A program made the translations under genes and the position numbers. The notes under the pieces are model-generated. The model ran no database searches. It was not told the DNA's origin and saw nothing but the letters and a program-made list of their open reading frames with translations. Positions 1-8,800 of a stretch of DNA of 64,000 nt are shown piece by piece; position 1 is the first letter of the stretch; the number at the start of each line of letters is the position of its first letter. Source of the DNA: Tribonema minus (taxonomy: Eukaryota > Sar > Xanthophyceae > Tribonematales > Tribonemataceae); NCBI GenBank assembly GCA_017506865.1, contig JAFCMP010000041.1, forward strand, positions 1 to 64,000, in the 5' to 3' direction.

Positions 1-462
1 TTGCTGTGCACAGATAAACTCATAGGTACGCTTGAAATTACTGAGCCTGTGCCTGTCGAAACAGGCTGATTCGATACTCGCTAGAATTTGGTCAACTGCA
101 TATAATTTATGCACAAAATCGAAGGAGTAGGTGAGCCCAGGCTGATAGAGGTTCAAGCTTCCCCTACATTTGCGTACTCAACATGCTCAGGCTTAGATAA
201 TAATAGGTTAGACTGCCTGTGTGCGGTTGCAGTTGGGCTTTCCTAGGGTTAGGGTCAGGGCTATCTTGTTCATGCTGTTGAAGTTCATGAGGTGTACCAG
301 ATAATGTGGAGATTCGGCCCGGAGATTTGGGAATAAATATTGATTCACGCAAGCTATATCATACTGCTAAATAACCCCCGAATTTCAGCATGCTCATTGC
401 CTGTGCTCACAATCACAACCCGGCCCGCAAGCACACAAAACCACAAAAGCAGCCAAGGCATC
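1..462. other. Flank without a recognised gene
   Basis: I see no convincing coding region here. The stretch holds a short telomere-like word (TAGGGTTAGGGTCAGGG, about 243-259) and the palindrome-like CCTGTCGAAACAGG near 52-65, which resembles the TTCGACAGG word of the satellite at 18.9-20.9 kb. It is probably the leader or flank of the tyrosine-recombinase gene that follows. Confidence 0.4.
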
Positions 463-2182
463 ATGTCCAAAAACTCCGGCCTCACCTCTGTGGTCAACGA
501 CTCCGCTCGCGGCCAAGTGCTCAGGTCCGCAGCGGCTGCTGCTGAAGACACCATTAAGATAAGCAACCGGTTCAGCCCCTGCTCTGTCAACGAGCTGACG
601 TCCTGGGTTCCAAGGGGGCCACCTACACCTACAATGACCAAGACAAGCGTCACAAAGGCATGGTCAAGGAGGCATATGTGTGCCATATCATAAAAGAGGC
701 GGTGGCTGCGGACACATCACCTCCGACACTTGCTGAGCGCAGCGACCTGTTCACAAGTCTAGGTGAGGATGTTAAGGATATGTGGACCACTCGTCTGGCC
801 ACCTTGCATGCAGCTATGGCATATGCACTGTGGACGATGCTTGTGCCATACTATGTGGCAGAGAGATCGAAACTTGGCACCAGATCGCACCATTGGCGCC
901 CGCTTGAACCCAATGCGGCGTTACGCACAGAACGCATGCAGGCATACACGGTGCTCAAAGCAGCTGTCGCATCTGAGTACGTGAAGAGAGCACCTGCACA
1001 CACCCTCCTCCCCGATCACTATAATTGTAACCTCACGCCGGATGATGAGAGGCTCGGTTACTTTCTTGACCGCGATTTCTCAGTTGAGGGGGACTCCGCC
1101 GAGGCAGGTGGCACATCTACGCAATCCATCCGCGGTGTGGCCAGCACCTTTGTTAGATCGCTGTGGACGGCCTGCATAGTGCTCGGACGTGAACCCCACC
1201 CTCTCAGTGCCATACGCCCTCTCACCGCAAAGGAGTGGATGGTGCTCGTCCATGGACACAGTGTTCCGGAGGATCTGCTGTCCGGCACCCGCATCGTCCC
1301 CCCGCTGAACTACGCGGAGGTAGCAGCCGACCCTGACACATTCAAGCCATGCAAGGAGTACACATTCCTCTGTTCCATAACAGAAGACGCTTTCTTCTTC
1401 GATATATTCATTTCCAAAGCATTCTTCTTGATGCGAGCGCGCCGGGTTGCAGAGGAGTGCACTACGGAGGGGGTGAACAGAGATGAGCTTCTCAGGCAAG
1501 TGTTTGAGGCGACGAGCGACAGCACGACGGCTGGTTATAACAACAACCTAGCCTCAGTGTTTGGCGCCATCGAGCGGAGTGGAGCTGAGCGATATAGGCC
1601 AGATGCGATGGACATAGCGGCTATACGGGCCTACATGCCTTCTGCAGACCTGGCGTGGCTGGACACATCGGGGCAAGCGCTGACATACTCAGTGAAAAAG
1701 TTCATTGACGCTTTCAGAGATACGTTTCTCACCACGCGGAGGCGGCTGAGGGCGGACGTCACTGTCAGCCGCGCACTGGACAGGGGAGGCCTAAAATCGA
1801 AGAAGGCCGCAGGTCGCCTCCCTGACGCCGAAGACGCCGGCCTTCGCGACATGATGCGGGCCCTCCGCAAGCAGATATGGAGCCGTGTGTGGACGTCAGT
1901 CATCGCCCCCTGGCTGCGCGCCCACGCTCTACCTCAGGATCTCCAGTCCTTCATGAACACCTACGCGACAGCAGCAGAGGAGGGGAATATCATCAAATTT
2001 GCAGACAGCAAGGGGTTCACCAGGTACGACGCGGAGAGAGTGCAGCTCCTGCTGATGCTTCACTTGTCATGCCTCAGATCGCAGGTGTGGCGCGACTCTG
2101 TCATTGAGGAACATGAACTCAGCAAGCGCGACGGCAAGGTGTTCTACACGCTTCATGTGACGCGAGCTTTCAAGACGGCTTC
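463..2182 (+). pseudogene. Tyrosine recombinase, N-terminal part, interrupted by a retrotransposon
   Basis: This is the 5' part of a tyrosine-recombinase (YR) gene of the Crypton/DIRS-like kind; the family cuts and rejoins DNA through a tyrosine nucleophile. The long open frame starts at ATG 660. An earlier in-frame block from ATG 463 lies in another frame and reads plausibly into it around 600-620, so there is either a frameshift or an unseen intron. The first catalytic arginine sits in the segment LRSQVWRDS (Arg codon 2076-2078), followed by the beta-hairpin lysine region (AFKTA) just before the break at 2182. The 3' part resumes at 15990 in the same frame once the retrotransposon and one CTTC copy are removed. 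The assignment rests on motif order, not on a database search. Whether the gene was already non-functional before the insertion is unclear because of the frame change near 600. Confidence 0.75.
2179..2182. repeat. Target-site duplication CTTC, left
   Basis: CTTC directly precedes the TG start of the left LTR and recurs directly after the CA end of the right LTR at 15986-15989. A 4-bp duplication fits integrase-mediated insertion. Confidence 0.8.
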
Positions 2183-2389
2183 TGTGGTGACACTGGATGT
2201 TGGAGTGTCACCTGTAACTGTTACGGTTGGCAGTTACGAGTTGTTCGTTGTGTTTGTTTGGCTCAGACAAGAGCAGCAGCCCCAGAATACACATAGCACA
2301 GTTCGGTCAGCTGTGTTGTGTGTGGGTGTCTTCTCTGCATTGTTCCCTGCACTTGCTGAAGTGTAGTACGGAGACTAGTTGTTTCATCA
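2183..2389 (+). repeat. 5' LTR
   Basis: This 207-bp terminal repeat (TG...CA) reads as identical to 15779-15985. Its first 55 bases fold into two successive perfect 7-bp hairpins: 2187-2193 with 2205-2211, and 2214-2220 with 2231-2237. The LTR extends the broken recombinase frame to a stop at 2364-2366. No clear TATA box is visible. Confidence 0.95.
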
Positions 2390-2391
2390 GT

Positions 2392-2406
2392 TGGTTCCCG
2401 AGTACG
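2392..2406 (+). promoter_or_regulatory. Candidate tRNA primer-binding site
   Basis: TGGTTCCCGAGTACG starts 2 nt after the left LTR. It has the TGG that pairs with a tRNA CCA end, at the position where LTR elements keep their minus-strand primer site. I could not match it to a specific tRNA; it is not the usual initiator-Met site. Confidence 0.5.
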
Positions 2407-2449
2407 AAAAGACGACCTTTGACCAAATCCACCAGGCGATAGCGGTACG

Positions 2450-5400
2450 ATGGCGCACGAGCAGGACTCGGCGCGTGCTGCATCAGGAGTAAACTCTCGC
2501 GCAACGCGGAGCTCTGGAGTTGTGTTGGCCAAGCTGCCCTATGGCCACAACCCGGAGCCGAGGCGTGTGCAGAGGTCACGGAGTTTGTCCGTGGGACGCG
2601 CAGCATCACTGGCAGATGCTGTTGCGATCAAGGCTGGAGGCGCTGCTGGTGGCGCAGTCGTACCAGCCCAGAGTGCGAACGAGCTAGCAAGCGGCAGCGC
2701 AGTGAGAACAGAGCCTGTGCCAGGGCCTGCAACTGACGCTGCTGCGGCGGCTCCGCACCACTTGTCCACCATCGGGAGCAGCGACACCACTTCAGGTCCA
2801 GTATCTGTCGCTGACCACGCTTTGGTGGAGTGGGCAGACAGTGCTGCTGCCGACTGGGGGCACGAGTCTGGCGGCAAGCCTTCTGGACCCACAGGACTTC
2901 TTGGCGCCCTCGCCGACAACCCGAAGCACCTGGTCATCCGCCCGATGGGATCTGGGCCCGCAATGGACGCGGTGCCCTCTCCTAGGGAGCGTGAAATGGA
3001 GCAGGAGGAGCAGCGAAAGGAAGCTGCGATGGTGGGGCATATGACTGCCGAGGAGGACTTGGACTTGCAGCTCAACATGGAGTTGCAGTACCTGCAGTCC
3101 GAGGTAACCAGCCTCAAAGGGGGGCTCGCAGGGGTGGCCAACACCACCTCTCTCATGGGGCAGGATCTGTGCATGGTAATTACGCACAACTTGCCCGGTA
3201 TCGACACATCGCTGCGCAGGCACCAGATGCAGCTGGCGGAGCACGCTAGTGCACTGGCGCAGATGGGGAGTGGCCCCACCATCGCAGGCGGTGCAGCATC
3301 ACAGCGCGACATGGACGCGCTGGTACAGGATGTGATTCCTGTCATACAAGGAGACATGGCGGCCATCGCGGAGAGCATCGCGGAGGTCGGTGAGAGGGTC
3401 GCGACTGCGGAGTTGCGGCTGATCCACATGGGTGAGCGCCTGTCAGGAGTGGCAGCGGAGGTTGCGCAGGGGCAAAAGCGCATGGAGGAGGTGATCGCGC
3501 GGCACGAGGATCTGCTGCGGCGGCACAACAACGCTGCAGCGGGCGTGGGGGACATGCGGCGCCAGCTATTTGAGGTGGGCACTAAAGTTGCGATGCTTGA
3601 TGCGCAGCGTCGTACCACAACGGCGTATGAGACATCCTTCCACTCTGTGGGTAGCAACTTTGGCAGCGCAGCACCCAGTGTGGCTCCCGAGGACAGCGTG
3701 TCAGTAGCAGACTTCAGCACCAGCGGCCCGGCAGTGCCGCTTAGTACGATCCGCAGCAGCAGCGTGGCACGACCGCCCATTGCGCCATACGCTGCACCAT
3801 TGGCTGGGCCTGGAAAGCACGTGTCGCCGAGCGCATCGGCGGCGCCGACCATTCCTGCTGGCGGCGCTGACGCCCGGCCACTGCGTCAACAACTGGAACG
3901 TGTAACAAGCAGCTACGCTGCTGACTCGTCGGATGCGACTTTGGCACCCACAGCGCAGCCCACTATGAAGCCCGACGCTCAGCTGCAGCTGCAGCATGCA
4001 GCAGATCAGAGCCACTTCCATCAGGCTCTGATGACACTTACTATGCAGCGCGATGCAGCTACGGCAGAGGCTCAGCAGCTACGGAGGGTCAACGCTGGCC
4101 TATCGGCGGCGCCAACGGCCGCAATGGCGGCCGCCCCAGGTACTATGCAAGCAGCGGCTACCCAGCAGAGGCCGTCGACGACTGCTGCGCCAACTGCCTT
4201 GCCTGCTGCCACCCTCGCGGACGGCGGCAGCAGCGACTTTGGCGCCGCAGCCCGCGGCGCCGGCAGCAGCGGCGGCGCTGCAGGCAGCGGCGGCGCCGGA
4301 GGCGGCGCCGGCGGCGACGGCGACGGCGGTGGCGGAGGCGGCAGCGGCCCCTCTAGATCGCCCCGGGGCACTGTACCGGTTGGCGCAGCCTCTGGCGGCG
4401 GCAGCGGCGGCGGCGGTGGAGGCGGCGGTGGTGCAGGTGGCGCTGGTGGTGGCGGCAGTGGAGGCAGCCGTGACGACAACTTTGATCGTGATGGCTGGGC
4501 TCTGCGCCGTGTACCGGCAGACTTGGACAAGCTGTTCCATGGCCTCACGCCTGTAAACCGCGGCGACGAGTATGTCGTGTGGCAGATTGGCAGTCAACTG
4601 CTGGTGCACCTGCGCCACGCCTGCTCACTCGCGCGTCAGAAGGCCAAGCTGCCGCAGGTGCTCAACAGGGAGGACGACTTTGGTTGCGAATGGCTGGCCC
4701 CCTTTACCATGGGCCTGTGTGTCGCCTTACGGGGCTCGCATCCGGCAGCAGCAACGGTGCGCGAGCAGGCAGAACAATGGATCGCGGAGGGCGCACGGGG
4801 AGTGGCGGCTGGCACGAGAGACCTGCAGCTCTACAAGTGGCTCATGGAACAACTGGGGGAGCACTTCCAGCAAGGTCAGCCTTCTCGCATTGCGGCGGAC
4901 CTGTTACGCGTGGCGGTGCGCAAAGACACGCCATTCCGTGATGCGCTCAACTACATGCAGTCCAAGTGCAACCTGTCCGCAATGATCGACCCGACAAACG
5001 ACAACCTACGCGTCCAAGCTCTTACGGGCTTGGTAAACAGGCAATACCCAACAATTGCCGCGCAGGACAACATTCGGGACATCATCAACCGCCACACACG
5101 CTACAGCATGCACCAGGCGCTTGAGGCGCTCAAGGCGCACCGCTCCGTGCAGCATCTCGCCAGCGGCGCACCCGCCGGCTACTCTATATACCCCGAGACA
5201 CTCAGCACGGGCTCAGGCGGAGGCGCCAGCGGTCTAAGTGGCGGCAATGGTGGCGGTGGCACCAATGATTACGCGCTGGGCGACAGGAGGCGCAGGCAGC
5301 AGCGTGAATCAGTGACACTGAACTCCATGGCTCTGTTGGCAGTGGTGGAGGAGAAATTCACCAGCTCGGAGCGGGCGCGGGGTAACGCGCTGGGGTGCTA

Positions 5401-5710
5401 CAACTGCGGCGGTGATCACCTGTTCAGCGCATGCTCGGAGGCATTCAACCACGCAGGTTGGGCAGCGGCAGCAGTACAACGCCCACTGGTGCAGAAATTT
5501 GCGCCTACGAACCAGACGACGTGGCAGGCACTCCGGTCGCGCATACGTGCTTTCAACAGCGGCGATGCCTCCTCGCTTCAGGGCCCGCGCGGCAGAGATT
5601 CCGCAGATGGTGGAAGCGGAAGTGGCGCTGGCGGTGGCAGGAGCTACAACCGCTACGGGGGCGGCTACGGCCGCGGCGGCCGTGGCAACAGTGGCAACAG
5701 GGGCACCTAG
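2450..5710 (+). CDS. gag: Gag polyprotein of the Ty3/gypsy element
   Basis: This 1086-aa structural protein would form the virus-like particle. It starts at ATG 2450, 60 nt after the left LTR. The N-terminal third is Ala/Ser-rich with a heptad-like helical segment at about residues 195-380. A Gly/Ala low-complexity stretch follows at about 590-680, then a folded capsid-like region at about 685-860. A zinc knuckle lies at residues 983-995 (C983, C986, H990, C995), spaced C-x2-C-x3-H-x4-C, one residue shorter than the canonical C-x2-C-x4-H-x4-C. The tail is RGG/Tyr-rich (GGGYGRGGRG) and likely binds RNA. The frame ends with TAG at 5708-5710, and the pol frame continues in the same register directly after it. 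A 230-bp piece of the knuckle region (5291-5520) recurs inverted at 11182-11399. Confidence 0.92.
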   Translation: MAHEQDSARAASGVNSRATRSSGVVLAKLPYGHNPEPRRVQRSRSLSVGRAASLADAVAIKAGGAAGGAVVPAQSANELASGSAVRTEPVPGPATDAAAAAPHHLSTIGSSDTTSGPVSVADHALVEWADSAAADWGHESGGKPSGPTGLLGALADNPKHLVIRPMGSGPAMDAVPSPREREMEQEEQRKEAAMVGHMTAEEDLDLQLNMELQYLQSEVTSLKGGLAGVANTTSLMGQDLCMVITHNLPGIDTSLRRHQMQLAEHASALAQMGSGPTIAGGAASQRDMDALVQDVIPVIQGDMAAIAESIAEVGERVATAELRLIHMGERLSGVAAEVAQGQKRMEEVIARHEDLLRRHNNAAAGVGDMRRQLFEVGTKVAMLDAQRRTTTAYETSFHSVGSNFGSAAPSVAPEDSVSVADFSTSGPAVPLSTIRSSSVARPPIAPYAAPLAGPGKHVSPSASAAPTIPAGGADARPLRQQLERVTSSYAADSSDATLAPTAQPTMKPDAQLQLQHAADQSHFHQALMTLTMQRDAATAEAQQLRRVNAGLSAAPTAAMAAAPGTMQAAATQQRPSTTAAPTALPAATLADGGSSDFGAAARGAGSSGGAAGSGGAGGGAGGDGDGGGGGGSGPSRSPRGTVPVGAASGGGSGGGGGGGGGAGGAGGGGSGGSRDDNFDRDGWALRRVPADLDKLFHGLTPVNRGDEYVVWQIGSQLLVHLRHACSLARQKAKLPQVLNREDDFGCEWLAPFTMGLCVALRGSHPAAATVREQAEQWIAEGARGVAAGTRDLQLYKWLMEQLGEHFQQGQPSRIAADLLRVAVRKDTPFRDALNYMQSKCNLSAMIDPTNDNLRVQALTGLVNRQYPTIAAQDNIRDIINRHTRYSMHQALEALKAHRSVQHLASGAPAGYSIYPETLSTGSGGGASGLSGGNGGGGTNDYALGDRRRRQQRESVTLNSMALLAVVEEKFTSSERARGNALGCYNCGGDHLFSACSEAFNHAGWAAAAVQRPLVQKFAPTNQTTWQALRSRIRAFNSGDASSLQGPRGRDSADGGSGSGAGGGRSYNRYGGGYGRGGRGNSGNRGT

Positions 5711-5800
5711 GGGTGCGACCCCCAGCCCACTCCTGGCTGGGGGGGAGCACTTGGAGCCTCTAGTGTCACTGGGGGGGGGAGTGACGCCCTCCCCCCGACG
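5708..5800 (+). promoter_or_regulatory. Putative stop-codon readthrough signal between gag and pol
   Basis: The Gag stop TAG (5708-5710) is followed in the same frame by pol, with no stop until 11188 and no ATG near the start of pol. Eight nucleotides after the TAG a perfect 9-bp G/C-rich stem begins (5719-5727 with 5735-5743, 7-nt loop). A second perfect 6-bp stem follows (5765-5770 with 5780-5785) whose loop is nine G residues, able to pair with the C-rich run at 5787-5796 as a pseudoknot. An 8-nt spacer to a structured element is the arrangement known from gammaretroviral UAG readthrough. Function is inferred, not shown. Confidence 0.65.
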
Positions 5801-8800
5801 ACAGTCAGAGACGCTGCGGCAGCAGCGGCGCCTGCGGGCGTCGCGCAAGCTGCAGTGCGCGCGACGTCTGCGGGGGCGACGGCGAGCGCCGCCCAAGCAG
5901 CTGACGCGCAGCGGAGCGCTGCGATGGCAGCGGCGCCCTCGGGCGCCGCGCCAGTCGCAGCGCGTACTTCTGGTGTGGCGGCGCCGCGGCGCGCCGCGCA
6001 CGCACCAGAGGCACTACGGAGTGCTGTGGCAGCAGCGGCGCCTACTGACGTCGCGCAAGCTGCAGCACGCGCGGCTTCTGCGAGGGTGCCGGTGAGCGCC
6101 GCCCAAACGGCTGACGCGCAACGAAGCGCTGCGATGGCAGCGGCGCCCTCGGGCACCGCGCCGGTCGCGGCGCGTGCTGCTGGTTTGGCGGTGCCTGCGC
6201 GCGCCGCGCACGCACCAACAGCACCACGGAGGGCTGCGGCAGCAGCGGTGTCTATGGACGTCGCGCAAGCGGCGCGCGCAGCTTCTTCAGTGGCGCCGTC
6301 GGGCGCCGCCCAAGAGGATGACGCGCAGCGGGGCGTTGCGATGGCAGCAGCGCCCTCGGGCGCCGCGCCAGTCGCGGCGCGTGCTTCTGGTGTGGCGGCG
6401 CCGCGACGCGCCGCGCTCGCACCAGCAGCACCACGGAACGCTGCGGCAGCAGCGGCACCTTTGGGCGCTGCGCTGTCTGCAGTGCATGCAGCTTCTGCAG
6501 CAGCGGCGAGCGCCGCCCACGCAGCAGCTGCGCAGCAGAGCGTTACGACGGCGCAGCTTCCGTTGAGCGCTGCTGCTGAGGAGGCGCCCACGAACGCTGC
6601 TCAAGCAGCAACGGCGCGATGGAGACCGGCGGCGTTGGCGGCGCCTGATGGTGCTGCACAGTCGCCGGCGACAACAACTACGACTGTACAGCGATGGCCT
6701 ATTTTGGGGCGACGTAAGTCCAGCGGCGCGCGGCTACGGCGCGCGCGCGCGGAGCGCCTGCAGCAGGAGCAGCGCGCTCGACAGCCGGTAGCACCCCTCA
6801 GCCCTATTCAGGAGCTTGGTACTCCAGCATGGAGACCCGTGCATGCTGCGGCGGGTCATGGAGTTGGCGCGCACGCGTCATCGCAAGGGGGGGTGAGGAT
6901 ACCACCAGCACCAGCAGTGAGTAGCTGCAGCACGACTACAACTGCAACTTCTGCGCCGGCAACGGCGCCACATTTGGCGACTGCAGCAGCTGCTGCGACA
7001 CGACACACGACAACTCCATCTTCTACACCAACTTCAACTCTGACATCAACTGCGACTCCCACACATTCCTCAAGACCGCCTTCAGCACCACTCAGCGGCG
7101 GCGACGCTGCTGCGGCGGCGCACGCCGCCGACGACGCCGCCTTTGCAGCGGAGCAGCAGCGCAGGCTGATAGCTCTGCAGCGGCTTCATGCTTTCAAGGT
7201 GGATGGCACGGCTCAACCTGAGCCGCAGCGGCGGATGCGCAGCTGGGCGCCGGCGGCAGAGACCCTTGGCGCCATCGACGAGGTGCTGGACGGCGAGGCG
7301 GGCCTGACAGCGGTGGAGATAGCCATGGCAGAGGAGGCGCGCACTGTTGAGCGCTGCTTCGAGATACTGGCCATGTGGGCGCCGGAGGACGGAGCTGATG
7401 ACGGGGCGGTCTTGGCATACTACGCTGAGGTGGCAGCGATGGAGGCCGCAGTACTACCTGTACCACAGCAGGCAAGCATGCCCAACGTAAGGGGCAAACT
7501 CTATACTGACGTGCACTCTAGGTTCAAGGCCCGTTTACGCTCTGCGCGCGCACTACGTTGCAAGTTTTCTAGGGACATTCTCTGGGACACTGGGGCCTCA
7601 GTTACTGCCATCAGGGAGCAAGCATTCCGCAAATTAGTTGCATCAGGAGCCATAGAGCAACGGGATGTCCACCAACTCAGCAAACCTAGGGCAGTAGCCG
7701 GTGTTGACACATCCAAGAAGCCACAGCGCGTCACCCACGCTGTAGCGCTTCACTTTGAGGCTGATGGCCCAGACGGGGTAGCTTTCACTCAGCTGGCGCT
7801 CATTGTACCACATCTGCCACACGACATCATCATTGGGCGTGACCACATCAGCAGACATAAGTGGCATGCAAGTCATAGTGGCAGTGGGCCCACATACGTG
7901 TATGGCGAGCCATCAGCAGAGCCCACCCCCAGCTTCAGTCCCAAAGTCCCAGTGTACACCTACGGGGAGGAACGCGATTGGGTGGCAGTAGTGCGCGTCG
8001 CAACAGAGCTAGATGGCCTTGAACATGGTGTGCAGACAGTTTGGGTTCAAGTGATGGAGTCTGATGGGATCACACCTGTCGTCTCCTGCCCGGGAGAACT
8101 GGACACAGCACATGTGACCATCGCGGAGGAATTCCTGAATCACATGTACACACGCGAGCTGACGGTTGGGCTGCATGCCAAGCCGGTCAAGCTCGAGCAG
8201 CGGGGGGAGCCCGTCTCGCTGCCACGTGGCACCGTGCTGGGCAAGGCGCGGCCGCTACGTGAGGTAACTGACAGCGTGCTGGAACGAGACCCGAACGCGC
8301 GCGCCACGGCGGTAGACGTTTACTGCGGCGCTGGCGGCCTGGCGGAGGGGCTCCAGCCCTACTTGAACGTCAAGCTCGCCGTTGACTCTGAGGAGCGCGC
8401 TCTTCGGATATACAAGGAGAATCACCCTCATACGGACGTCCGCCGCCGGGATATGGCGGACCCATCTACGCGCGCAGAGCTCATTGCAGATATGAGGCGG
8501 CTGCGCGCCGAGGTCTTATTAGGGGGCCCCCCCTGCCAGAAGTTCTCAACAGCAGGGGAGGGGGAGACGGCTTTGGGCATGGAGCACCTCTACTACATGC
8601 TGGAGGTAGCAATGGGCGCAGAGACCTGCCGACTACTGCAGATTGAAAATGTTCCGGGCCTTAGGGCGGCACCGGAGCTGGCGGAGTTTCTGCGCTGCGC
8701 AGCACACGGCGGCTTCACGGTGCAGCAGGAGCTAGTGATCACTGGTGCAGACAGCCGCATTGCTCAGACGCGCACGCGTGTGTTTTGGCTGCTGGGGCGA

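Noticed and set aside
600-625. Programmed -1 frameshift in the recombinase gene
   Set aside because: No proper slippery heptamer is in register; a mutation or short intron is simpler.
4053-4618. Long ORFs in other frames over the Gly-rich part of gag
   Set aside because: They arise from GGC/GCN composition and show no domain.
5855-5857. Separate pol start at 5855
   Set aside because: The codon is GTG inside a frame already open from the Gag stop; readthrough explains the arrangement better than an independent start.
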